Shown one piece after another: positions 1-10,323 of a stretch of 64,000 bases of DNA. Position 1 is the first letter of the stretch, and each line of letters opens with the position of its first letter. This DNA comes from Rhynchopus euleeides. Taxonomy: Eukaryota; Euglenozoa; Diplonemea; Diplonemida; Diplonemidae. Both the position numbers and the translations under genes were made by a program. The stretch covers positions 558,001 through 622,000 of the forward strand of contig OY723246.1 of the NCBI GenBank assembly GCA_963210315.1, given 5' to 3'. The notes beneath the pieces are model-generated. The model was not told where the DNA came from. It saw nothing but the letters and a program-made list of their open reading frames with translations, and made no database searches.

Positions 1-1
1 G

Positions 2-151
2 GCAGAATTCAATGTTGTCAGACTCAAGAATCGCCAAGAAGGGATTCTGTATCCCTTGACAAGGAATGAACTGCAGGAATTTGCAGCAGAACTAGGTGCT
101 GAGGTACCAACCATACTCAAACGTGGATTTGTGAATTTTCTGGGTGAATAA
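2..151 (+). CDS. C-terminal fragment of an unrecognised ORF, probably transposon-encoded
   Basis: An open frame enters from the left edge and ends at the TAA at 149-151, giving 49 residues ending in NFLGE. The segment LTRNELQEFAAELGAEV looks like a short helical, SAP-like DNA-binding motif. Codon use is AT-rich, unlike the GC-rich cellular genes here and like the transposon relics at 7.3 and 55 kb, so I infer the tail of a transposase-type gene. The following ~300 bp (GA-rich, with poly-G runs) would then be the element's 3' end. The family is not recognised. Confidence 0.45.
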   Translation, partial: AEFNVVRLKNRQEGILYPLTRNELQEFAAELGAEVPTILKRGFVNFLGE

Positions 152-1723
152 CAGGAGAAAAGCGCCCTAATGGAGGGGCTTTTTCCCACAAAAATACCCG
201 AAAAATCCCCAAAAAAGCTGGAAAATTGGGGTGGAAGGGTGGGAAACAGGTGGGAGAGACCCACAAAAGTCATTTGGTGGTGTTTTGGGGGGTATTTTGG
301 ACCCAAAAATCGAAAAAATGGCCAAAATTTGGTTTTGTGACAGAAAATCGGGGGCTATGCAAGGGCCTAGGGGGGGGGGTCAGGGGGGGACTGTTGAGAA
401 AAAGGCTTTTTTTTTGGGGGGGGGGGGGGGGGGGGGGGGTTTAATTCAGGGCCCCTTGATCACCCATCACTCTTCAAGCCCCCAGCTCCAAGAAGGTGGG
501 GCTTCCGAGCGGGATAACACTGCGCGTAAGGGTTTCGTTCCTTGTTCTGTCAGGGGTGCATCAATGGCACCCCTCGAACACACTTCTCCGCCCGCATGGG
601 GTGGTTGGCGCCTTCCAGCAAAAGAAACATTGTTTCAACGAACACCACAGCAAATGACGGGCCGGTGCGAGGCTGTACGATGTACAAAGAACTTGCTCCG
701 GCACTTCTTTCAACTTGACAGCGAACCACAAAACAGACTGGGGGCACGGGATAGGCATGGTGAGGAGGGGGGTGAACGGGCAGGGGGGGGGGGGGGGGGG
801 GGGCGGGGCGGCCCACAATGCTGTTCGGCATCAGCCCCTCTTATCCTGTAGGTTGCTTGATTTGATGGCGTTGAAGCTTCTACGCACAACACCTTGGAGT
901 GATAAGCACACCCCTTTAGCCTGACGAAGGCCGGTGTTGGTGCAGAGATCACGTTTTCTTTTGAGCAACTGGCTCGTGACGATGTGACCCTTCATTCTGC
1001 AAGGGACAAAAAAACAGATCACAACGGGCAAAACACCATCCAGGGCAACCCCCAAGGAAGATTGGGGGGCAAAAAATACCGCATTATGGACAGCACCCCA
1101 GACTCATCTCCCCTCCGCCACCCCCCTGCGGCATCTCATCTTAATCCTGTCAGCGGGTCGGAACCTACACAGCCCATCAGGGAGTGTGTGAACCCACTTC
1201 CCCCTCTGAACGGTTTTTCGAAATACATTTTCTTTTCGTTCGAAGTTTGGTCTGCCCGGAGGCCACAAACTGCCCATTTTGAAAGCCCATGCCACCTCCA
1301 GATTTAATTTTCTTTTCCAGAATGCGATGAGGGTCGGAAGGGCGTGAGAAGGCAATATTTTTTGACAGAAAAACCTCAATTAAACTAGAGATACGCCTGA
1401 TCCACACACACGACGTAGCACGCCCCAGCATGCCACCCCCCAATGCAAGACAAGCCACTCGGCGAGCCTCTCAAACAGGGGGGCTGTATTCCCCCCCAAG
1501 CGGGGAGGAGCAACACCCCCTATCAGACTCCCACCAAGGGCTACCTTCGACTCTTCTGCAGGGAGGAGTACTAGGTGGCCTCAGGCTCCTGGCAGGGGGG
1601 CAGCTGGAGCTCCACTGTGTGCAGGTTGGATAACCTGGACACTGTAACAGGGAGGGGCTTTGTTAGGATGATCGGACATGGGGTTGTTAGGTGGTGAGGG
1701 AGGGGAGGGCGTTTGCGCTGAGG

Positions 1724-1786
1724 AGGGTAGGGTAGGGTAGGGTAGGGTAGGGTAGGGTAGGGTAGGGTAGGGTAGGGTAGGGTAGG
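1724..1786 (+). repeat. (GGGTA)n pentanucleotide tract
   Basis: About 12 uninterrupted copies of the 5-mer GGGTA. It resembles telomeric TTAGGG but has one T fewer per unit, so it is best called a G-rich microsatellite. Confidence 0.9.
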
Positions 1787-2949
1787 CTAGCTTTGGGCCC
1801 TGTAGTATGGCACGACGCGAGAGGGGAGGGGGGGGGGGGGGGACCTCAGGGGATGGGTGCGTCGGGCTGTGTGTGTGGGGGGTTTGTTTGCAGAAACAGC
1901 AGAAGCCTGATGAACGCAACGAAAGAAAATAGCGAAGATGCCCTGTGTGATAAGACCCCACCCCATCTCTTTGCCTTTGATTAACCACGCTTCTTTGTTT
2001 GGCAGTACCTCCCATCCTGCCGTATTCCCCCTTATGCTGGTATTCACGGCACTGTTATGCCGTTTTTTTTAAACCTGCATTTTTTTGTTTGATTTTGTGA
2101 AATTAAAACCACATCAAGGCAAAGTCGAAGGGGGGGGGGGGGGAGGGGGCCCAAAGCACACGGGAGACGCAAGATGGAAAAAAGCACCTTCGCGCAATCA
2201 TGCAAAAAAAAAGAGAGAATCAATGCCTGTTGCTTGCTGAGCGAGCCAGGCCCAGACGTGGGGGCTACCAGATTTGCTTGTGCAAATCAGTCGATAGGGG
2301 CGACCTGCGGGCAAAAGGGGGTATTAGGGATGGTAGGGAGATGAAGGGACAGGAAGGGACAGGAAGCGTGTGACGGAGCACGGCGGGCCGACCTCTGTTG
2401 GCCGCCACACGCACACGCTCCGCCGCGTTCCTCCCCCACCCTCTGCGAGCGGAGCGGCAGGAACAAATGGGGGCGACGGAACCGGGATCGCGACACTACA
2501 TCGGCATTGCGGGATCACCAGATGGGGACAAACGGGGGTATTCGAGAGTGACGTGAGGCGGGAATATTTTGGGGCAAGAAGATCTGTTTTGATTATTGAT
2601 CAAGAGGGGGTGGGGGTGGGGGGTGGTGCGGTGTGGGAGCGGTCAAAAAAATGACGCGACAGGGCGGAGGGAGAAAGCGGGTGGGAGGAGGTGTGGGGTG
2701 GCCCTCGGGGGAAAATAAGTTGGACCGGGCACGCGCGATTTTTTTTTAAAAAAAAGCAGGACGGGCGGGAAGGATCCCGGGCTATTTTTTTCTTCACTGA
2801 TAGCATACACCGAAAGAATGCGCTTCGTGGACCGCATCGCATCTGGGAAACTACAAAAAAACTATCTGTGCCCCCGCTGGATCGTAAAGTGACAGCAAAA
2901 CGAGACAACAAACCAATTACTGCCGAAAGTTGTTTTGTTGGACGCAGAC

Positions 2950-3001
2950 CCCACTCTTTGTGTACACCACTCCCCGGTCTGATGAAGTGGTGTGAGTGGG
3001 G
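2950..3001 (+). other. Two-part hairpin with CTGATGAAG loop
   Basis: CCCCACTC and ACACCACT on the left pair with AGTGGTGT and GAGTGGGG on the right. The apical loop contains CTGATGA. The same loop in a similar GTGGTG-type stem recurs at about 890-945, 20130-20195, 15565-15630, 39075-39120 (minus) and 43870-43920 (minus). There is no adjacent GAAA box, so it is not a hammerhead. Function unknown. Confidence 0.5.
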
Positions 3002-3149
3002 ACGCACGATCCAGCTAAAGGCACAGAAAGTTTCCCCAGCTGGCTACGCCGAACTAACAAAAAAATAAAACGAGGGGCGACATGGCACACCACACCTTCG
3101 CCATGAATCCTTGACATTATCCCAGAAAGGAAGGGTCGCAGGTTGCCCA

Positions 3150-3152
<3 letters not shown>

Positions 3153-3180
<28 letters not shown>
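3153..3180 (+). repeat. (TC)n microsatellite
   Basis: Fourteen perfect TC dinucleotides. Confidence 0.95.
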
Positions 3181-3183
<3 letters not shown>

Positions 3184-3645
3184 AACACACGGAACCCATT
3201 GCATTGCACTGTTCCTATAGCTAAGGGGTGTAGGGAGTGGATCGACGCCAAGACTCATCGAGAATATCCTCCCCCAAAAAAGAAGGGTGGGGGGGGATAC
3301 CCAGATAGACGCACACATGCCTCACGGAAAGGGCGCAGGGGCCGCTTGCCCCGGAAAGGGGTCTCTGTGTGGGTGCATCACCAGTGGGGGGGGCAGCGCC
3401 AGAGAGAGTTCACTCTGCTTGCCGACCCCCCCCATCACTCAAACAAGAATCCTGACGTGCGTCTGTATTTTTTCTGCTGCAAATTTTTTTTGAAAGAAGA
3501 ATTTTTTTTCTGATCGCTCAGAGCCGGGATGACTCTGCTGCAGAGGAGAGCACGATATATTTTTTTGCACGAACCCGCCTGGGGTGGGTACGACTATGTG
3601 TCCTGACGAGACAACACACAAAAAAAAACCCCCCCCCTCCACTCC

Positions 3646-5250
3646 CTACATCAGGGAGCACTGGCAGGTGGTGGTGGTGCCGTTGCGACTGCCCCTGCTG
3701 GACGCGCTGTCCGCCCGCCTCGGAGCACAGGCCCCCTTGGGCATCGCGAAAGGGTCTGTCGACAGGGCCGGCAGGCCGAACTCCTTCACCAGCTCGGGCT
3801 CAAGCTCGCAGGCACGCTTGAAGAGGCTCTCCTGCGAGGAGACGCACCCACCCTCCAGGGTGGTCGTCTCCCCTGGGGACAGCGTGCGCCCCAGGTGGAG
3901 GAGGGCACGCGCGTCCTGGGGGTTGAGCGCAACCGCCTTCTTCAGCAGGTCCTGCTTCGACATGGTGGTGCCGTCCTCCAGGGTCACGGAGCCCCCGTTC
4001 TGCATCGCAATCCCGAAGCTGGAGTAGGCCATGGAGAGGCGAGGGTTCAGCGCAATGGCCTTGACGTAGAGCTGGCGGCGTGTCATCTCCGTGCCGTCCT
4101 CCATGGTGGTGGAGGCGTCATCGCTTGACAGGGTGGCGGCCAGCTTGCAGAAGGCGTTGGCGTATTCGGAGTCCAGCGCGATGGCGCGCTTGTAGAGGTC
4201 CTGCTGGCTCATCAGGCGCCTGTCCTCCAGCGACACCGTCTCGCCTCCCGTCACCGTGTTGCCCAGGTTGTAGAAGGCGTAGGCGAAGTCGGGGTTCAGC
4301 GCGATGGCGCGGATGTGGAGGTCCTGCTTCGTCATGGCAGACCCGTCCTCCAGGACAATCGTCTCCCCTTCGGACATCGCGTACCCCAGCCCGCTGCAGG
4401 CCATGGCCCACTCGGGGTCCAGCGCGATGGCACGCTTGAAGAGGCTTTTCTTTGTCATCTCCGACCCGTCCTCCAGCTTTGTCGTCTCACCGTCCCCCAT
4501 GGCGCAGGCCAGGTTGTGGTAGGGTGTGGCGTATTCAGGCCGCAGTGCGATGGCCCGCTTGTAGAGGTCCTGCTTCGACATCACCGCCCCGTCCTCCAGG
4601 GTGAGCGGCTCGCAGGCGGCGACCAGCATCCCGAGGTTGCAGAAGGCATGCGGGAGGTCTGCGTTCAGCGCGATGGCCCTCTTGTAGAGGTCCTGCTTCG
4701 ACATCTCCGACCCGTCCTCCAGACGCGCAACACCCCGCGCCGACACCGCGCGGCCCAGGTTGTAGTAAGCCTTGGCATACTGGGGGTTGAGGGCGATAGC
4801 CTTCTTATAGAGGTCCTGCTTCGACATCTCCGTCCCATCCTCCAGCGTGACGGTCTCCCCAACACTCAGAGAGAAGCCCAGATCGTTGTAAGGAGCAGGG
4901 TCCTCTGGGGTGGCTGCGATGGCCTGGATGAGCTGTTCAGGGGTAGCTGCGCCTGCCTCGGTGCACTCAGAGATGTCCTCGTGAGCCGGGAGTGCGGTGC
5001 TGTTGCTGGAGGCGACGGAGTCAGTCCGCTTCGGGCCCATGGGGACAAGGGAGAAGTTTGTGATCATGCGGGCGGTGCCGGAGAAGATGTGCACGACCCG
5101 GCAGGTGGGGCACTTGATCTTCCCCTTGAGGGCCATCGTCGCGCAGCACCGCTTGCACACCGTGTGCCCGCAGAGCATCACCTTCGGGACGTGCGGCTTG
5201 TCAACGTCAGTCCATGACTCAAAGCAGACCGGGCAGGAAAGAGAGTCCAT
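3646..5250 (-). CDS. RING-finger TPR-repeat protein with C-terminal CaaX box
   Basis: A 534-residue protein. Residues 6-50 form a C3HC4 RING (CPVC, CGHTVCKRCC, CPTC), the signature of E3 ubiquitin ligases. After a ~60-residue linker come about ten TPR-like units of 44-46 residues with core LEDGSEMSKQDLYKRAIAL, ending in an NLG-type turn; the last is degenerate. TPR superhelices usually bind other proteins, so a substrate-recruiting ligase is the simplest inference. The C-terminus CQCSLM fits a farnesylation CaaX box (CSLM) with a second, potentially palmitoylated Cys, suggesting membrane anchoring. The ATG at 5250 is the first in frame and precedes the RING. Upstream on the minus strand a C-rich tract and CGGCAG could be a trans-splice acceptor. 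No introns are visible. Confidence 0.85.
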   Translation of the reverse strand: MDSLSCPVCFESWTDVDKPHVPKVMLCGHTVCKRCCATMALKGKIKCPTCRVVHIFSGTARMITNFSLVPMGPKRTDSVASSNSTALPAHEDISECTEAGAATPEQLIQAIAATPEDPAPYNDLGFSLSVGETVTLEDGTEMSKQDLYKKAIALNPQYAKAYYNLGRAVSARGVARLEDGSEMSKQDLYKRAIALNADLPHAFCNLGMLVAACEPLTLEDGAVMSKQDLYKRAIALRPEYATPYHNLACAMGDGETTKLEDGSEMTKKSLFKRAIALDPEWAMACSGLGYAMSEGETIVLEDGSAMTKQDLHIRAIALNPDFAYAFYNLGNTVTGGETVSLEDRRLMSQQDLYKRAIALDSEYANAFCKLAATLSSDDASTTMEDGTEMTRRQLYVKAIALNPRLSMAYSSFGIAMQNGGSVTLEDGTTMSKQDLLKKAVALNPQDARALLHLGRTLSPGETTTLEGGCVSSQESLFKRACELEPELVKEFGLPALSTDPFAMPKGACAPRRADSASSRGSRNGTTTTCQCSLM

Positions 5251-5867
5251 GGTTATCGCTTCTTAAAACAAGAGCTGCCGAGGGGTGGTGCGGTGCGTGT
5301 GTGCGGGGGTGAAGTGGGAGAGGGGGGGAGGGGGCAGCGAAGCCGAGAAAATCAAGAATCGGACATAGGGGGTCTTCGCTGGTCGACAAACTTCGACAAT
5401 CTTCGTCAGTTTTCACCTATTTCAACAGGAAATGCACCAAAATGCACTGACGACCACCCCGTAGCGAAGACCCCCATAGGGAGGAGAGAGAGATATAGCC
5501 CAGCTCTCTCACCCCCTTCGCTCCCCTTCTGACAGGGGCAGTGCTCGGGACAGATCTCAGCAGTGTTGTGGTTGGCCTGTGTTGTTGACAACATGCTGTA
5601 TGTGGGCAAGCGGTGATCTTTGCGGTAAATATGGGCTGTCGCAGTGGGCGATAGAGGGGAGCGGAGGGCGGTGACACGGGGCCTGAAAAACTGTCACCCC
5701 AGCCGGGCAGCGGCACACTTGGGGTCGCATCGTTGGAAGACGGTCGCGTTGGGGTGGTGGCAGTTGCCAGATAGAATAGAGATAGAGAGAGACATGCAGA
5801 GATAAGCTTTGCAGGCGTGTCGTTGCCACGAGGCCTCCTTCCGAGTGCAGAGCTCCGCCCCCCCCCC
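5251..5867. other. Upstream region of RING-TPR gene with one MITE
   Basis: No supported gene. It contains the probable 5' leader of the minus-strand RING-TPR gene and the 108-bp MITE at 5368-5475. The rest is unremarkable sequence up to a poly-C run at 5858-5871. Confidence 0.5.
5368..5475. mobile_element. 108-bp MITE, TIR GGGGGTCTTCGCT, TSD ATA
   Basis: Starts GGGGGTCTTCGCT and ends AGCGAAGACCCCC, with ATA on both sides (5365-5367, 5476-5478). Length, the 3-bp duplication and the GGGGG...TCGCT terminus match the MITEs at 37411, 38687, 45056, 46046 and 54353. It is non-coding and presumably mobilised by a transposase encoded elsewhere. Confidence 0.8.
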
Positions 5868-5873
5868 CCCCTA

Positions 5874-7020
5874 GGGGGGGTCAAATGCCACCCTTTTACG
5901 TGGACAAACACGATTTTTCAAAAAACCGGCGCAGAGGCCCCAAAGCCCCCGTAAACCCTCCAAACCCCCCCAGATCGGTCCGGAAACCCATCGAACCCCA
6001 CTTTTCCACCATTCCGGGCACCTCAGGTGCCCGAATTGGGGTACCTAAATTTTGTGCCACCGTTTGGTACCGTACAGTGCCACTGTGTGGGAGGTTGGAA
6101 AAGAAAATGCCCCAACACACCACATCTGAGGGTTGCAATGCATGTTGCTTGCCAACCACGTCATCCGGTGGGTGTCAGGCGCTATGTAGGTGGCATTAGC
6201 CAGGTCTTCGATGTGTTCTGGCTTGTATATATACCTCCCTGCCACCATGCACCGGGAGGCTGCCTGTAGGTACGGAACAGTCCAGATGGTCGTGTGATTC
6301 CTGTGCAGCAGTGCTCCACAACCGGGATGTGTTGACAACGACTGTTGCAACACGAGCTGTACATTCCGGGAACACATGAAGTGCGCTGTCGTGGTACCCA
6401 TTGTGCCAGAATTGGTAGTTGCTGCGGTCTACTTTGCCTGGCCCAAGAGCACTGGTACTGAACGGTGCAATATGCGTGGCGAGGTGAATACAACGGAAGC
6501 GCGCAAAGTCAATACAGCTCTCGGATGGCGGGTGGTGGTGCCACTAGTGTGTGACGTTCACTCGAGGATACAACGCATCACAATGAATCAGCAACCGTGG
6601 ACCGAGTACAATACGCTCTCTGTGGCTGGTGTGGGGGACAAAGGCAGTGCCTGTGCCGCAGGCAGGGAGGTATATATACAAGCCAGAACACATCGAAGAC
6701 CTGGCTAATGCCACCTACATAGCGCCTGACACCCACCGGATGACGTGGTTGGCAAGCAACATGCATTGCAACCCTCAGATGTGGTGTGTTGGGGCATTTT
6801 CTTTTCCAACCTCCCACACAGTGGCACTGTACGGTACCAAACGGTGGCACAAAATTTAGGTACCCCAATTCGGGCACCTGAGGTGCCCGGAATGGTGGAA
6901 AAGTGGGGTTCGATGGGTTTCCGGACCGATCTGGGGGGGTTTGGAGGGTTTACGGGGGCTTTGGGGCCTCTGCGCCGGTTTTTTGAAAAATCGTGTTTGT
7001 CACCCCCATTTGACCCCCCC
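5874..7020. mobile_element. Fold-back element with ~390-bp terminal inverted repeats, TA-flanked
   Basis: The left ~390 bp (TAGGGGGGGTCAAATG onward) reappear as the reverse complement in the right ~370 bp, ending CATTTGACCCCCCC then TA. The arms carry degenerate copies of the coding end (LSVAELRDKAAEHD-like) of the gene relic at 7285-7852. The ~380-bp centre has no intact ORF. The TA dinucleotides at 5872-5873 and 7021-7022 fit a TA target duplication, as in Tc1/mariner-type elements. Confidence 0.8.
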
Positions 7021-7284
7021 TACCCCCCCCCCTAGGGGGTATCAAATGGGGGTGACAAACACGATTTTTCAAAAAACTGGCGCAGAGGCCCCAAAGCCCC
7101 CGTAAACCCTCCAAACCCCCCCAGATCGGTCCGGAAACCCATCGAACCCCACTTTTCCACCATTCCGGGCACCTCAGGTGCCCGAATTGGGGTACCTAAT
7201 TTTCGTGCCACCGTTTGGTACCACACAGTGTCACTGAGGGGGGGGTTAGGAAAGGGTACGCACTAATACCACATTTCTGACGGG

Positions 7285-7852
7285 CTAGAACTCGTCATCA
7301 GGCGCCATGTAGGTGGCATCGATCAGGTCTTCGATGAGCTTTGGTTTGATTATGTACTTCCCTCCCTGTCGCACAGGCAGGTCGTGCTCAGCTGCTTTGT
7401 CCCGCAGTTCAGCCACAGAGAGCTTGGTGTACTCAGTCCGCAGCTGCTGCTTCATTGTGGTGCGATGTATTCTCAAGTGAACGTCCTCATCTGAGTTCAA
7501 TTTCCTCTCCTTGTAGGATGAGTACGTCTCTTCGCTCGGCACAAGCGGGACCCCAATCTCAAAGAGTGCCCTGCGGTTGTGTTTTCGCTGCGCAATGCTC
7601 GCAATCCTCTCTGGGTTGCAGCCGGGAAGATCCTCACTCAGCAAGCCGACTGTACCATGCGCTCCCTCAATGAAGTCGTTCGAGTGTGGAAGGTCTTTGG
7701 CAGCCTCTGGCGGGAGATCCGTGTCATGAGCCACAAAGCGATCAAAAGTCTCGATCATGCGTGCCACTGATCCCCGAAGGCGGCTTGCGCATGTAGAGTC
7801 GAAGTGCTCCTGGGCTTGCTGCATGCCAAGGGGGTTGCGCCCTGCCGTCTCA
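7285..7852 (-). pseudogene. Remnant of a transposon protein with C-terminal SAP-like motif
   Basis: An open minus-strand frame encoding about 189 residues before running into the 31-bp minisatellite that replaces its N-terminus. The C-terminal ~45 residues (LSVAELRDKAAEHDLPV ... KLIEDLIDATY) fit a SAP DNA-binding motif. The stop lies inside the element arm, and the same coding end is duplicated, in degenerate form, in both arms of the neighbouring fold-back element. I infer the tail of a transposase or accessory DNA-binding protein; no catalytic DDE residues can be placed. Confidence 0.5.
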
Positions 7853-8281
7853 AAGGTTCCCAGGCATGGGGCAACCTCGCAGATAGGTTCCAAGGCATGG
7901 GGCAACCTCGCAGATAGGTTCCAAGGCATGGGGCAACCTCTCACATAGGTTCCAAGGCATGGGGCAACCTCTCACATAGGTTCCCAGGCATGGGGCAACC
8001 TCGCAGATAGGTTCCAAGGCATGGGGCAACCTCTCACATAGGTTCCAAGGCATGGGGCAACCTCGCAGATAGGTTCCAAGGCATGGGGCAACCTCTAACA
8101 TAGGTTCCCAGGCATGGGGCAACCTCGCAGATAGGTTCCAAGGCATGGGGCAACCTCTCACATAGGTTCCAAGGCATGGGGCAACCTCGCAGATAGGTTC
8201 CAAGGCATGGGGCAACCTCTAACATAGGTTCCCAGGCATGGGGCAACCTCGCAGATAGGTTCCAAGGCATGGGGCAACCTC
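7853..8281. repeat. 31-bp minisatellite (about 14 copies)
   Basis: Tandem GGTTCCAAGGCATGGGGCAA units ending CCTCGCAGATA or CCTCTCACATA. The two end-types alternate irregularly, suggesting growth by higher-order duplication. On the minus strand it stays open and yields an artefactual repeat protein. Confidence 0.9.
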
Positions 8282-9111
8282 TGTGGGTTCATCACTATTC
8301 GTTTTTTCGTGTGGACCTGTCTCTCATTTGAGGCCCGAGAATCGCGTTTCCGAGGCCTGTGCGTGGTCGCAGTGCCCTCTGATGTCCAAAAACTACCCAT
8401 TTTGGCCCCGAAAAAAAATGCGAGCATCTCCCCCTACAAACCCCGGCCTTACCACAACACAGGCCCGAAAAACCGGGAACCGGGAAAACCGGGAAAAACC
8501 GGGAATCTGGGGTGTCGATTCAGTTTCATTCCCGGTTTTGGATTCCCGGTTTTTCCGGCCTCCGGAGGGGATTTTTTCACGGATTTTCGCCAAGGGAAAA
8601 AAACCAGGGAACCGGGAATTTCCGGGAAAAGCCGGGAAATACCGGGAAAAGTCGACACCCCCCTGTCACCCCCATTTGACCCCCCCTACCCCCCCCCCCC
8701 CTAGGCATAGGGTGCGGGCAATTCGGTTATCGCCCAAATCGCAAAAATTATCGCCCTCATTATCGCCCATTCTGTCAAGGCGATAAGTGGGCAGGGTTTC
8801 CCCGACGTGGCTATTTAGCCATTTGGGCCAAATTTTAGAATTTTTCGAAAATCCGGCGATGGCTAAATAGCCATGGGGTATTTTTTTAGGGTTTTTCGGA
8901 GGTGGGCCACTAGGAGGGGGTCACAGAGGAGGGGTGGTCTAAAGGACTTGGGTAGGTCAGCCTGACGGAAGACGACCGGGTAGGTTTTGCGTTGGCCGGA
9001 GGTATTTTTTGCGCACGCCACCTGTCGTACCACACGCCACGTTCATTCCTATCATCATGCACCCTTGCAGACGCACACGAGTACCTACTGTCCTGGTGCT
9101 TGACTGTCAAC

Positions 9112-9426
9112 ATGCCTCCAGAAAGGACGCAAAAGGGTCGTGCGAGCTTTGGCTTTGCACCGAAGAGCAACAGCCGCGTGCAACTCTCCACACTCCGATT
9201 CGACTACGGAGCGAACTCAGGGGACCAGGCTGTGTTGCTTGCACAGTGCAAGGCCCGGAACCTGACATGGAAGAGGCAGTACGCTTCCCATGCTTTTATG
9301 CTCTCTGAGATCAAGGCGTCGGATCTCTTGAGCCAGCGGGTGTTGGCTGTGCCTCCTCCTCAAACGACGCCCCTCCGACGCTCAACTTCTCGTTCTGCTT
9401 CTCGTCGCGAAAAACTGATCATTTGA
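9112..9426 (+). CDS. Short ORF inside TA-flanked element, unrecognised
   Basis: 104 codons from an ATG (MPPERTQKGRASFGF...). The product is basic and ends in an S/R-rich tail with a bipartite-like cluster (RRSTSRSASRREK), compatible with nuclear entry. No family recognised. Its position in the element suggests a degenerate or accessory transposon gene; it could also be non-coding. Confidence 0.35.
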   Translation: MPPERTQKGRASFGFAPKSNSRVQLSTLRFDYGANSGDQAVLLAQCKARNLTWKRQYASHAFMLSEIKASDLLSQRVLAVPPPQTTPLRRSTSRSASRREKLII

Positions 9427-9908
9427 ATTCTGGAGAGACGAGGTAGATAGAGCGTAGCGCCTCATGTGCGTACGCACAAATTGGCTGAGGCCGAGCGCGC
9501 CGAAGGCGCGCGAGAAAATTTTTTTTAGGGGGGGTTGCAGACCAGACTGTTTTTAGCCACGACTTTTGGCCTCGGTGGCTATTCGGGGAAACCCTGTAAG
9601 TGGGCGATAATTTTTCCGTCGTATTTTTGGGGGCAAAATGGCCCGGCCAGGGACGTCAGGTCACTGCTGAGGTGGTGAGTGGGTCATTGCCTCAGTGAAG
9701 ACCCGGTTCCTGACCTAGATCAAGCCCTCTGCTCCAGTGTTCTCAGTGGGTGAGGACTCTGTGACCAGGGTCAGAACCGCCCCAGGTCTCAGATCAGCCG
9801 TGAAGCTTCCTGTGGGCTCTGCAATGAGCCATCTCAAACGTACGGAGTGCATCTTCTCCCATTCAGACCGACTACACTAGAACCACGCATCTCCTTCAAC
9901 ACTAAGGT

Positions 9909-9954
9909 GTACCCGCTTCATGCTTACGAGTGCTCCTAGTAACGGCGAGTGAAC
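9909..9954 (+). rRNA. Partial LSU rRNA-like segment (domain I signature)
   Basis: TACCCGCTTCATGCTTA followed by CTAGTAACGGCGAGTGAAC. The second block is the near-universal 5' motif of the large-subunit rRNA, and the first resembles the start of domain I (ACCCGCTGAATTTAAGCAT). The ~25-nt block normally between them is shortened. Flanks (9650-10170) are non-coding and may hold further divergent rRNA. It lies inside a transposon, so it is probably a captured fragment. Confidence 0.5.
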
Positions 9955-10323
9955 AGGTCCTGAGCGAGGTCAGGATCTGGGCCAATGCCCAGTTCCTCAC
10001 GTGGGTTTTGACCGAGGAAATGACCCACCCACATGACGTCAGTGGTCAGAACTGATTTCTGATGCAGAATCCTAGGTCTTGGCCCAGTTGTTGACGAGGT
10101 CACAGGGCCCTGTGGGACCCAGGGTCAGTAGAGCGGTAACCCACTCACCACTAGCTCAAGACCCCTTCAGAAAGTGTGAAGGAAAACGGGCGATAATTTG
10201 GCGATAATCAGGCGATAATTGGGCGATAATGGGCGATAAGGCGATTCGATACGCGATAATCGGGGCTCGAACCCGGTTGGGCGAATATAGGGCGATAGGC
10301 GAATCGCCCGCACCCTATGCCTA

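Larger units (their letters stand above)
152..3645. other. Low-complexity intergenic DNA, no supported gene
   Basis: Both strands give only short overlapping ORFs of biased composition. The stretch holds poly-G/poly-C runs (about 416-440, 781-803, 1828-1842, 2130-2144), a pentanucleotide tract, a CT microsatellite, and two hairpins with a CTGAYGAAG loop (about 885-945 and 2950-3001). I see no conserved coding signature. Confidence 0.6.
7035..8686. mobile_element. TA-flanked transposon relic related to the preceding fold-back element
   Basis: The left end (GGGGGTATCAAATGGGGGTG) repeats the terminus of the 5874-7020 element, and the right end CATTTGACCCCCCC-TA is its inverted partner. Inside are a minus-strand transposase-like remnant, a 31-bp minisatellite and a patch of the genome-wide repeat with GTCGCAGTG...ATGTCCAAAAAC (8330-8400), followed by CCGGGAAA-rich inverted repeats that end in GTCGACACCCCCC. 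It looks like the parent-type copy from which the fold-back element derived. Confidence 0.7.
8704..10321. mobile_element. TA-flanked element with subterminal GGCGATAA iterations
   Basis: Perfect terminal repeats GGCATAGGGTGCGGGC / GCCCGCACCCTATGCC, with TA at 8702-8703 and 10322-10323. Both ends carry clusters of GGCGATAA/TTATCGCC (8730-8785; 9598-9612; 10186-10300), resembling iterated transposase-binding sites. The interior holds a short ORF and an LSU-rRNA-like segment. Confidence 0.75.

Noticed and set aside
1724..1786. Interstitial telomere
   Set aside because: The unit is GGGTA, five bases, not TTAGGG; other poly-G microsatellites lie nearby.
2979..3002. Hammerhead ribozyme at CTGATGA
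   Set aside because: No stem II followed by GAAA; the same applies to the CTGATGA sites at 20158, 39095 (-), 43895 (-) and 58882.
4315..5217. 300-codon plus-strand ORF opposite the RING-TPR gene
   Set aside because: Its periodic sequence simply mirrors the TPR repeats of the real gene.
7850..8270. Repeat protein encoded by the 31-bp minisatellite
   Set aside because: 31-bp units stay open by chance in one frame; period not a multiple of three, no start or neighbours supporting a gene.
10250..10285. tRNA gene or Pol III B box (GGTTCGAGCCCCG on the minus strand)
   Set aside because: No acceptor stem, D arm or A box at the right distance; it lies in a transposon end rich in short repeats.
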